From an uncultured Bacteroidales bacterium (GTDB lineage Bacteria > Bacteroidota > Bacteroidia > Bacteroidales > P3): a stretch of DNA of 12,135 bases. Where the stretch lies: the NCBI GenBank assembly GCA_946540365.1, contig CAMNIH010000041.1, forward strand, positions 1-12,135, written 5' to 3'. Under the pieces are notes generated by a model, which saw only the letters and a list, made by a program, of their open reading frames with translations, was not told where the DNA came from and did no database searches. Shown here in pieces: positions 1-6,193 of the stretch; the stretch's first letter is position 1; every line of letters starts with the position of its first letter. Both the position numbers and the translations under genes were made by a program.

Positions 1-155
1 CCGAGCCCGGTTTTGCCGGCAACACCGCCACCAACGCCATGAAGGATGCCACCGTCGAACCCGGTGTGCAGGTCCGCGTGCCCCTCTTCATCAAGGAAGG
101 CGAGCGTATTAAGGTCGACACCCGCACCGGCGAGTATGCCGAGCGTATCAAATAA
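1..155 (+). CDS. efp: Elongation factor P, C-terminal fragment
   Basis: Only the last 50 codons are present (frame from base 3, TAA at 153-155); the 5' part lies outside the window. EF-P binds between the P and E sites of the ribosome and relieves stalling at polyproline stretches. The fragment is the C-terminal OB-fold (domain III): it carries the family signature, with a K-x-A segment, [15 protein letters not shown] and the near-invariant DTRTGEY just before the end. The modified tip residue of domain I cannot be seen here. The gene stops 5 nt before the glutaminyl cyclase start, with no terminator between, so the two are probably co-transcribed. The identification is firm because the C-terminal motif is highly conserved. 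Confidence 0.93.
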   Translation, partial: EPGFAGNTATNAMKDATVEPGVQVRVPLFIKEGERIKVDTRTGEYAERIK

Positions 156-160
156 AGGTT

Positions 161-1156
161 TTGAAGTTGAAAAATGTCTTTTTCATGGCAGCCTGCCTGC
201 TTCTGCTGGCAGGCTGCAAATATAAGCAGCCCGAGGCTCCCGCATCGGCGGGGATAGACTATACTCAGGTGGCTGTGCCCGACTTCTGTGCCGATTCGGC
301 CTACCGCTACACCGCCGAGCAGCTGGCCTTCGGCAACCGTATCCCCGGAAGCAAGGCCTGGCAGCAGTGTGCCGATTACCTGGTGGCTGCCATGGGACGC
401 TGGTGCGATACGGTCATTGTGCAGGACTTCAAGGCCACTCTGTGGGACAAGTCGACGGTGCCTGGAAAGAATATCATCGCTTCGCTCAACCCGCAGGCTC
501 CCAAACGGATACTGCTGGCTGCCCACTGGGACAGCCGCTCCTGGGCCGACCACGACAACAACCCCTCGTTGCACCGTTCGCCGGTGCCCGGTGCCAACGA
601 CGGGGCTGCAGCTGTGGCAGCCCTCATGGAGATGGCACGTGTGATGAGTGCCATGCCTCCGTCGATTGGCGTCGACTTTATCTTCTTCGATGTTGAAGAC
701 CAGGGTGTTCCGGAATGGAGCGAGGCCTATGATGAGAATTCGTGGTGCAAGGGGTCGCAGCATTGGGCTGTCAACCGCCATGTGCCTTACTACACTGCCG
801 TATACGGTGTCCTCTTTGATATGATTGGTACGCCCGAGCCGCGATTCACGCAGGAGTATATCAGCCGCCAGTATGCCCCCGGCCTTTGCGACAAGCTGTG
901 GAACTGTGCCACTGCCCTCGGCTACGGACATATCTTCGTCAAGCAGCAGACCGATCCCATCCTCGACGACCACCTCTATGTCAATCAGCAGGCTGGCATC
1001 CCGATGGTTGATATCGTCCAGAATACGCCCAATATCAGCTTCTTCAGTCATTGGCACACCACCACCGACGACCTCGCTTCGGTCAACCGCGATGCCCTTC
1101 GCACCGTGGCCTTGGTGACCATGAAGACCATCTATGGCGATTATCCGGCGAAATGA
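161..1156 (+). CDS. Glutaminyl-peptide cyclotransferase-like lipoprotein (M28 fold)
   Basis: Predicted envelope lipoprotein of 331 aa that probably converts N-terminal glutamine of exported proteins to pyroglutamate. The signal peptide is short and ends in a lipobox, LLAGC (Cys19). Zn-binding M28 elements appear in order: AHWDSR (H122, D124), GANDGAA (D147), FFDVED (E179), LFDMIG (D220) and SHWHTTTDD (H297, H299). The LFDMIG and WHTxxDD motifs fit glutaminyl cyclases better than M28 aminopeptidases, but a peptidase role is not excluded. The start is TTG at 161. TTG at 167 is an alternative with better spacing from AAAGG (154-158), and ATG at 185 would remove the charged n-region. It follows efp by 5 nt, and its stop overlaps the next start (ATGA, 1153-1156), indicating an operon. 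Confidence 0.85.
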   Translation: MKLKNVFFMAACLLLLAGCKYKQPEAPASAGIDYTQVAVPDFCADSAYRYTAEQLAFGNRIPGSKAWQQCADYLVAAMGRWCDTVIVQDFKATLWDKSTVPGKNIIASLNPQAPKRILLAAHWDSRSWADHDNNPSLHRSPVPGANDGAAAVAALMEMARVMSAMPPSIGVDFIFFDVEDQGVPEWSEAYDENSWCKGSQHWAVNRHVPYYTAVYGVLFDMIGTPEPRFTQEYISRQYAPGLCDKLWNCATALGYGHIFVKQQTDPILDDHLYVNQQAGIPMVDIVQNTPNISFFSHWHTTTDDLASVNRDALRTVALVTMKTIYGDYPAK

Positions 1157-1593
1157 AAACAATGACTATGATAAAAAGCAAAAGACTGAGTCACTTGTTG
1201 TGTCTCAGTCTTTTGTTGCTTCTGTGTGGTTGTAAGGGTGAGCGGTGCAGAACTCCTTTCGGCGAGGGCGGGACCCTCGACTTGCTGCAGCCCGATTTCA
1301 TGGGACTCTACAATAGTCCCGGCAGCACCCTGGTCATCAACCGCGGTTATCGCGGCATCTTGGTGAATTGCGTGGGACTCGATGATTATGTGGCGTTTGA
1401 GTGCGCTTGCCCTCATTGCCGCGAGGTGGGTATGGTCCCCGACAGCCGCACCAGTGCTGTCATGTTGACCTGTCCGGAATGTGGATCGCGCTTCGACCTC
1501 TTCTATGGCAATCCGCTCGAGGGGTCGCAGACGGCCTGTATGCTTTTCCAGTACAGGACGCTCTATGACGGAAGATACTTAAGTATCTATTGA
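1153..1593 (+). CDS. Small lipoprotein with Rieske-like domain and four-Cys site
   Basis: A 146-aa protein with signal sequence and lipobox ending LLCGC (Cys27), so probably a lipid-anchored envelope protein. The C-terminal half resembles a Rieske fold: CPHC at 86-89, then CPECGSRFDL at 107-116, then a glycine/proline turn (GNPLEGSQ, 119-126) and a strand ending at the C-terminus. Classical Rieske centres use CxH and CxxH. Here both pairs are CPxC, so the bound metal could be an all-Cys Fe-S centre or zinc; H88 lies inside the first pair. Starts at 1162 and 1168 are in frame and possible; 1153 is chosen for its 4-nt overlap with the upstream stop. I recall similar 'Rieske-like' lipoproteins in Bacteroidales but know no function for them. 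Confidence 0.72.
   Translation: MKTMTMIKSKRLSHLLCLSLLLLLCGCKGERCRTPFGEGGTLDLLQPDFMGLYNSPGSTLVINRGYRGILVNCVGLDDYVAFECACPHCREVGMVPDSRTSAVMLTCPECGSRFDLFYGNPLEGSQTACMLFQYRTLYDGRYLSIY
1573..1588. repeat. Perfect 16-bp palindrome at gene end
   Basis: AGATACTTAAGTATCT reads identically on both strands. It lies within the last codons of the Rieske-like lipoprotein gene, ending 2 nt before its stop. In RNA it could fold as a short AT-rich hairpin (about 6 bp with a 4-nt loop) in either direction. No good T-tract follows, so a role as bidirectional terminator for the convergent pair is only a guess; a binding site for a dimeric protein is equally possible. Confidence 0.5.
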
Positions 1594-2097
1594 TCAGTTC
1601 TTCTTCCAAAGGACATAGAGCAGGTAGACCAGCAGACCCAGCAGTCCGAGCATCAGCAGGCGGGGCGAGAGGAGGGTCAGGATCAGCACGCCGGCCACGA
1701 TGGCTGTTACGTTGAACGCCACCCGCTTGTCGGACGGCAGCATCTGATAGCGCATGCGTGATTGCTGCCACCACTGCTGCACTTTATTCATCGTGCGGCC
1801 TTGGCTGTCAACGGTCTCGGCGTGTGTCGTGGGGATGTCGGTCACACGCACCTTGATGGTTTTCGATCCGTGTTTTCCATCCTTCCAGGCGGTGATAGTC
1901 AGGGATGTGCGTCCTTTCGAGCGATGCAGGCGAAACCGTTTGCTTCCGCTGATTTCCAGCGGCATGACAGTGGCTTTGTATCCGTTGTCGATCTTCAGTT
2001 CCACTCGTTCGGCACCGCTACATTCCCAACGCACCTCTACGATGTCGCCTTCGGTGACGATGGTGCGGTCAACGTCAAATGTCATTCTCTTTTCCAT
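1594..2097 (-). CDS. Ig-like domain protein with C-terminal membrane hairpin
   Basis: Hypothetical protein of 167 aa, not assigned to a named family. Residues about 5-86 look like a single all-beta Ig-like domain, with alternating hydrophobic strands, a central RWECSG segment and a last strand KTIKVRVTD. A basic, polar linker (87-125) leads to two hydrophobic segments, about 126-143 and 147-163, and the protein ends LWKKN. There is no N-terminal signal peptide. The basic flanks on both sides (RMRY...SDKR and WKKN) predict that both ends are cytoplasmic. The start at 2097 is taken; the Met codon at 2083-2085 (M5) is an alternative. It lies 66 bp downstream of pgi on the same strand, and I see no promoter of its own. 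Its stop codon touches the stop of the convergent plus-strand gene. Confidence 0.7.
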   Translation of the reverse strand: MEKRMTFDVDRTIVTEGDIVEVRWECSGAERVELKIDNGYKATVMPLEISGSKRFRLHRSKGRTSLTITAWKDGKHGSKTIKVRVTDIPTTHAETVDSQGRTMNKVQQWWQQSRMRYQMLPSDKRVAFNVTAIVAGVLILTLLSPRLLMLGLLGLLVYLLYVLWKKN

Positions 2098-2138
2098 AAC
2101 CTTTTGTCTGCAACTTTCATGCCATATTTAACTGCTGA

Positions 2139-2176
2139 CGGCCCGTGGGCCGGGCGGCCGGGTTTAGAAACCCGGC
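2139..2176 (-). terminator. Two tandem GC-rich hairpins at end of pgi
   Basis: A perfect 9-bp inverted repeat (2157-2165 with 2168-2176, spacer 2 nt) contains the pgi stop codon at its centre. It is followed on the minus strand by a second hairpin, CGGCCC / GGGCCG (2139-2144 with 2147-2152). Neither is followed by a T-run, so this is not a textbook intrinsic terminator. It may be a 3'-end stabiliser, an attenuator before the Ig-like gene, or a Rho-related structure. The inverted repeats are directly visible; the role is inference. Confidence 0.45.
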
Positions 2177-3471
2177 TTGCCCAGCAGGTGGAACATATTG
2201 CGTTTGTAGGCCTCCACACCCGGTTGGTCGAAGGGGTTGACCCCGAGCGTGTAGCCGCTTACGCCGCAGGCAAATTCAAAGAAGTAGATGAGCTGTCCGA
2301 TGGTGTATTCATCTATCTTGTCTACAGTGAGTTCCACTACCGGCACCCCTCCGTCGACATGGGCCTGGATGGTGCCTTCGGCAGCGCAGTCGTTGATCTC
2401 GGTCAAACTCTTGCAAGTAAGATAGTTGATGCCGTCGAGGTTCTTCTCGTCGGTGGGTACGGCAATGGTGGCGTTGGGACGGCGCACGCGCAGCATGGTC
2501 TCCATCATCAGGCGTTCGCCGTCTTGCACGTATTGTCCCATCGAGTGGAGGTCAGTTGTGATGCTAAGGCTGTGTGGCAGAAGACCTTTATGCTCCTTGC
2601 CTTCGCTTTCGCCGTACAGCTGTTTCCACCATTCGGCTAAATAGCGCAGGTTGGGTTGGCAGCTGACCAGCATCTCCACTTTGATGCCTTTGCGGTAAAG
2701 TGCATTGCGGATGGCGGCATACATCAGAGCAGGGTTCTCTTCCAAGGTATTGTTTCCATGACATATAGCTCGCATGTCGCGTGCGCCTTGCAGCAGTCGG
2801 TCGATATCGTAGCCGGCCATGGCGATGGGGAACAACCCCACGGGGGTCAACACCGAGAAGCGGCCTCCGACATTGTCGGGGATGACATAGGCGGGGTAAC
2901 CCTCTTGCTTGGCGATGTCGTGAAGGGCTCCGCGGCGGGCGTCGGTGATGGCCACAATGCGTTTGGCGGCAGCCTCTTTGCCGTACTTCTTCTCCAGATG
3001 TGCTTTGACGATGCGGAATGCCACGGCGGGTTCGGTGGTGGTGCCGCTCTTCGAGATGACGCATACGCTGTAATCCTCTCGGTCCAAGAGCTTAAGCAGT
3101 TGACTGTAATAGTCTTCTCCCAGTGTGTGACCGGCATACACGATGTAGGGTTTGTCATTGCGCACCATCGAGGCGAACTCCGACTGCAGCGCCTCGATGA
3201 CCATGCGGGCCCCGAGGTAGGAGCCGCCGATGCCCACCACCACCAGCAGTCGGCTCTGGGCCGATAGGCGGGCCACATCGGCTTTCAGACGCTTCAGTTC
3301 GTTGTTGTCAATCGTCTCTGGCAGGTCGACCCATCCGAGGAAATCGTTTCCGGCAGCGTCGCCGTCAAGGAGGTGTTTCTTGGCCTCCAGGACCTCGGGG
3401 AGCAGGTTTGTTGCTTCGTTCTGTGATACATAGTTGAGTGTGTGCTCAATGTTTACTTTAAGGGTTTCCAT
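2164..3471 (-). CDS. pgi: Glucose-6-phosphate isomerase
   Basis: Cytoplasmic enzyme interconverting glucose 6-phosphate and fructose 6-phosphate, in glycolysis and gluconeogenesis. The protein is 435 aa, close to the short (about 445 aa) bacterial form. Visible landmarks: GIGGSYLGA at 80-88 and SKSGTTTEP at 140-148 in the phosphate-binding SIS-type fold; family signature GGRFSVLTPVG at 202-212; active-site YGESEGK with E288 and E290; H309 in TDLHSMGQ; and the C-terminal signature NPFDQPGVEAYK with K423. All expected catalytic regions are intact. The start at 3471 opens into a 211-bp AT-rich divergent region shared with the OmpA gene. I could not identify a clear TAnnTTTG promoter on this strand. 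The stop codon sits inside a hairpin. Confidence 0.97.
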   Translation of the reverse strand: METLKVNIEHTLNYVSQNEATNLLPEVLEAKKHLLDGDAAGNDFLGWVDLPETIDNNELKRLKADVARLSAQSRLLVVVGIGGSYLGARMVIEALQSEFASMVRNDKPYIVYAGHTLGEDYYSQLLKLLDREDYSVCVISKSGTTTEPAVAFRIVKAHLEKKYGKEAAAKRIVAITDARRGALHDIAKQEGYPAYVIPDNVGGRFSVLTPVGLFPIAMAGYDIDRLLQGARDMRAICHGNNTLEENPALMYAAIRNALYRKGIKVEMLVSCQPNLRYLAEWWKQLYGESEGKEHKGLLPHSLSITTDLHSMGQYVQDGERLMMETMLRVRRPNATIAVPTDEKNLDGINYLTCKSLTEINDCAAEGTIQAHVDGGVPVVELTVDKIDEYTIGQLIYFFEFACGVSGYTLGVNPFDQPGVEAYKRNMFHLLGKPGF

Positions 3472-3590
3472 TTTGTTATTTTTTGTTGATAAATTGTTTA
3501 TTTTTATAGACGGAAAATGGGCGTTTGCGAAAATTTTTTCATGCGTAACTTCAACATTTTCGCCATATTAACGAAATAAGAAAAAAAATA

Positions 3591-3623
3591 TTTTTCGTAT
3601 TCAAAAAAATATTTGTAATTTTG
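3591..3623 (+). promoter_or_regulatory. Bacteroidota-type promoter of the OmpA porin gene
   Basis: TAATTTTG at 3616-3623 is a perfect match to the Bacteroidota -7 consensus TAnnTTTG. A T-rich element, TTTTTCG (3591-3597), lies 18 nt upstream where the -33 TTG element is expected; it is a weak match. Transcription would begin around 3630, leaving a leader of about 50 nt, AT-rich and without a Shine-Dalgarno sequence. The surrounding 3472-3682 region is strikingly A/T-rich, as expected for a strong envelope-protein promoter, and also separates the divergent pgi gene. Confidence 0.7.
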
Positions 3624-3682
3624 CACATCATAAAAGCGAACAGATAGTTAGAAGTATTAATAATTTTAAAATCATTAATGAT

Positions 3683-4972
3683 ATGCTGAAAAAACTAATC
3701 AAGATGGGCGTTGTGATGTCGCTCTTAGTGACTTCTGTTAGCGCCTTTGCACAGAATTCCGGCAAGATCGAGTATCCTCGATACAGCTTCGGAAGCAATT
3801 GGTCGCTGGGCGTCGCCCTCGACTATGACTGGGAGGCCGAGCAACATGGTGCCAGCCACCCTGATGGCATGTGGAGAAGATCCACCAACGTCGGTTTCGA
3901 CATCTTCGGTATGAAGAAATTCCACCATGCCTTTGATCTCCGTATCCGTGCTCACGTCCCCACGCTGTGGAGAGGTCTGCAGGATCAGCCTGTTGATGGC
4001 CAGAGCTTCTACATGGCTCGCTATTCCACCTTCACCGGTGAGTTGATGTGGTCCATCAGCAACTCTATCCATGGCTACGATCCCGATCGTCGCTGGAGCG
4101 CCCCCTACCTCTTCGTGGGTGCTGGTGCCGCCTTTGCTAACTGCTTCATCGACAAGGATCAGTTTGATGGCACGCACTATGCTGAGAAGAATTTGGGTCA
4201 CGTTCTGCCCGTGCTGACCGCTGGTATCGGTGCAAGCTACAACTTCACCGAGAAGAGCACTTGCTTCGTCGAGCTCGAGCTCAACGCCAACGACATTCCC
4301 AACATCTTCAAGCAGAGTTTGAGTGACCTCAACATGGTTCATGCCGATGCCCGCTTGGGTTACATCTACAACTTCGGTCTGACCGAGGCTGACAAGGCCG
4401 TTGCTTCGCAGAAGAGCATGCTCACTCAAGACAACTTCGGTGCCCTCAACAGCCAGGTGGCCGCCCTCGAGCAGCAGGTTGCCAACAACCGCAACGAGGA
4501 GAAGAAACTGCAGAACCGTATCGCCGAGCTCGAGAAGCAGCTCGCCGACGCCCTCGCCAATAAGGGCAACAAAGTCAACAGCGCCGCTGCCGACAGCCTG
4601 CAGAACGTCATCAACCAAATCAAGGCCGACCAGCTCAACTACTACGCTCTGCCCTTCTCGGTGCAGTACGGTGTTGACGAGTGGCAGGTCAGCGACGAGG
4701 AGATGGACAAAGTCAAAGCCGTCGCTCGCGTGATGAAAGACAACTCGAACGTGAAGATCAAAGTGGTTGGCTTCGCCGATTACACTGGCAGTGCAGCCTA
4801 CAACATGAAGCTCTCCGAGCGTCGTGCCAACGAGGTCAAGCGCCTCCTCTCCAAGAAGTATGGTATTGCTGAGGACCGCATCGAAGTCGACTTCAAGGGT
4901 AAAGATGCTCCCTTCGGCGATGCCCAGTACGCTCTCAACCGCCGCGTCAGCTTCTATCGCGTGATTGAATAG
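3683..4972 (+). CDS. OmpA-family outer-membrane porin with coiled-coil linker
   Basis: Abundant-type outer-membrane protein of 429 aa that probably links the outer membrane to peptidoglycan. The signal peptide is 1-23, with predicted cleavage AFA|Q, so the mature protein starts with Gln24. Residues about 30-235 have the aromatic, alternating pattern of a beta-barrel. Residues about 254-292 form a heptad-like coiled coil (V259, L262, V266, L277, I280, L283, L287). The OmpA-like C-terminal domain is about 321-429. D366 in GFADYTGS and R381 in SERRA correspond to the E. coli OmpA residues D241 and R256 that hold diaminopimelate. The architecture is reminiscent of the Porphyromonas Pgm6/Pgm7 OmpA-like pair. 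The gene is monocistronic: own promoter upstream and a strong terminator 22 bp after the stop. Confidence 0.9.
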   Translation: MLKKLIKMGVVMSLLVTSVSAFAQNSGKIEYPRYSFGSNWSLGVALDYDWEAEQHGASHPDGMWRRSTNVGFDIFGMKKFHHAFDLRIRAHVPTLWRGLQDQPVDGQSFYMARYSTFTGELMWSISNSIHGYDPDRRWSAPYLFVGAGAAFANCFIDKDQFDGTHYAEKNLGHVLPVLTAGIGASYNFTEKSTCFVELELNANDIPNIFKQSLSDLNMVHADARLGYIYNFGLTEADKAVASQKSMLTQDNFGALNSQVAALEQQVANNRNEEKKLQNRIAELEKQLADALANKGNKVNSAAADSLQNVINQIKADQLNYYALPFSVQYGVDEWQVSDEEMDKVKAVARVMKDNSNVKIKVVGFADYTGSAAYNMKLSERRANEVKRLLSKKYGIAEDRIEVDFKGKDAPFGDAQYALNRRVSFYRVIE

Positions 4973-4994
4973 TCATACGATACACGCCAACAAC

Positions 4995-5030
4995 AAGAGG
5001 GCCTCTCAATCGAGAGGCCCTCTTCTTTTT
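4995..5030. terminator. Strong, probably bidirectional intrinsic terminator
   Basis: A 13-bp perfect stem (4995-5007 pairing with 5012-5024) encloses the 4-nt loop AATC and is followed by TTTTT at 5026-5030, ending the OmpA porin transcript. Read on the minus strand the same hairpin lies 25 bp past the stop of the convergent second OmpA gene and is followed by TTGTTGTTG, a weaker T-rich tail. It can therefore serve both genes. Confidence 0.92.
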
Positions 5031-5048
5031 ATATATAATGTAATAGCG

Positions 5049-6191
5049 CTAATCGGCGAGGATGCGATATTCTACGCGGCGGTTGTTCTGCCGTCCCTCA
5101 GGGGTGGTGTTGGTGTCGATGGGAAGGGACTTGCCGAAACCTTTCCACCGCAGACGCGAGCGATCGATGCCATGTTCGACCAGGTAGTCGGCTACAGCCT
5201 TGGCGCGGGCATCCGAAAGGATGCAGTTGCGTTCGACAGTACCTTGGTTGTCGGTATGACCACGCAGTTCAATCTTCATGGTCGGGTGTGTGTTGAGTAG
5301 ATCGATCAGTGTGTGCAGGTCATTGTAGGATTGGGGCAGGAGCACGCTCTCGTCGGTGTTGAAGAGGACATTGCGGAGGGTGATAACCTCGCCCTTTTGG
5401 GGGACGGGAATAGTGTCAACTACCTGCGTGTCTGACTCGCAATCCAGACATACGACCGATACATCATCAATATAATAATAGGCTCCGGAGAGAACCGGGT
5501 TCTCGGCGCGAGTGTCCATTACATTCGAGTGGTTGAACGAGTTGAAGTTGCCTATAGTCAGGTACTTCTCGCCCCCGGCGGCTGTAAATTCACCTTTGAT
5601 TTCGACCCATTGATCCATATATATGATAACTAAATTGGAGGGGAACGCCACTTGGGGTTTATAGTAGGTGGCGATAACCTGCTTTTGGCCGTTGCCGAGA
5701 TCGGTTGACTCGCTGTTCATCAGGATGTTCCAAGTGGTGTCGCCGATGCGGTCGGGAGTGAACAAGGCACCAAGCGTAGCAATGGCATTGGGTGAATTGT
5801 CGGCCAAGCTGGCCCAGAAGCTGACGCGGTAGCGGCGTCCGGCTTTCAGCGGTTCCTTGAGTTCGGTCTGTAGGTACTCGCGGTAGTTCTCCTTCGAGCA
5901 GTAGATGCCGCAGTAGGCCTGGCCGGTGTGAGGCTCTTGAACGCCCATCTTGTTGCGGGGCGTCAGGCATTCGCGGCCGCCGCATGAGTGGAAATAGTCG
6001 CTGCTGCCCTTGGTGGGCTGCCACCAGGCGTCGACACCGCTCATGATTCCCAGTGCATCAATGCGCTGCGGACAGATGCTGTACTCCTCAAACGATGGGT
6101 TATAAACCATGTTATCAGGTGTTTGTGCTGATGCTTGCTGCCATTGCAGTAAGGCTATCAGACTAACGAGAGGTAGCCATAGTTTCTTCAT
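5049..6191 (-). CDS. OmpA-family envelope protein with N-terminal beta-sandwich domain
   Basis: Secreted, probably outer-membrane-associated protein of 380 aa. The signal peptide is 1-22 with predicted cleavage ASA|Q, giving N-terminal Gln23. Residues about 26-250 look like a carbohydrate-binding-type (galactose-binding-like) beta-sandwich: it opens with NPSFEEYSICP, a motif I recall from Bacteroidota cell-surface proteins, has GSSDYFHSC at 62-70, and ends YYYIDDVSVV. A short linker with C248 and C251 (CLDC) leads to the OmpA-like peptidoglycan-binding domain (about 270-380). Its ligand residues are present: D314 in GHTDNQG and R329 in SDARA, with NNRRVEYRI at the end. The start is 2 nt after the glycosyltransferase stop, so it is the last gene of that operon. 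No beta-barrel is evident. Confidence 0.85.
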   Translation of the reverse strand: MKKLWLPLVSLIALLQWQQASAQTPDNMVYNPSFEEYSICPQRIDALGIMSGVDAWWQPTKGSSDYFHSCGGRECLTPRNKMGVQEPHTGQAYCGIYCSKENYREYLQTELKEPLKAGRRYRVSFWASLADNSPNAIATLGALFTPDRIGDTTWNILMNSESTDLGNGQKQVIATYYKPQVAFPSNLVIIYMDQWVEIKGEFTAAGGEKYLTIGNFNSFNHSNVMDTRAENPVLSGAYYYIDDVSVVCLDCESDTQVVDTIPVPQKGEVITLRNVLFNTDESVLLPQSYNDLHTLIDLLNTHPTMKIELRGHTDNQGTVERNCILSDARAKAVADYLVEHGIDRSRLRWKGFGKSLPIDTNTTPEGRQNNRRVEYRILAD

Positions 6192-6193
6192 AA

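Noticed and set aside
1051..1152. Upstream extension of the Rieske-like gene into the cyclase gene
   Set aside because: The extension would overlap the conserved WHTTTDD end of the cyclase out of frame; ATG 1153 directly precedes a good lipoprotein signal peptide.
1762..2640. A 292-codon plus-strand frame across the Ig-like gene and pgi 3' end
   Set aside because: It runs through two minus-strand genes and the hairpin between them. The pgi part is certain from catalytic residues, so this frame is a shadow.
3660..3682. ATTTTAAAAT palindrome and ATTAAT copies before the OmpA start
   Set aside because: They are short A/T-only palindromes in a very A/T-rich leader, where such matches are expected by chance.
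3725..4618. A 297-codon minus-strand frame opposite the OmpA porin
   Set aside because: The plus-strand gene has a promoter, signal peptide, OmpA domain and terminator; the antisense product is Val/Gly/Leu-rich without motifs.
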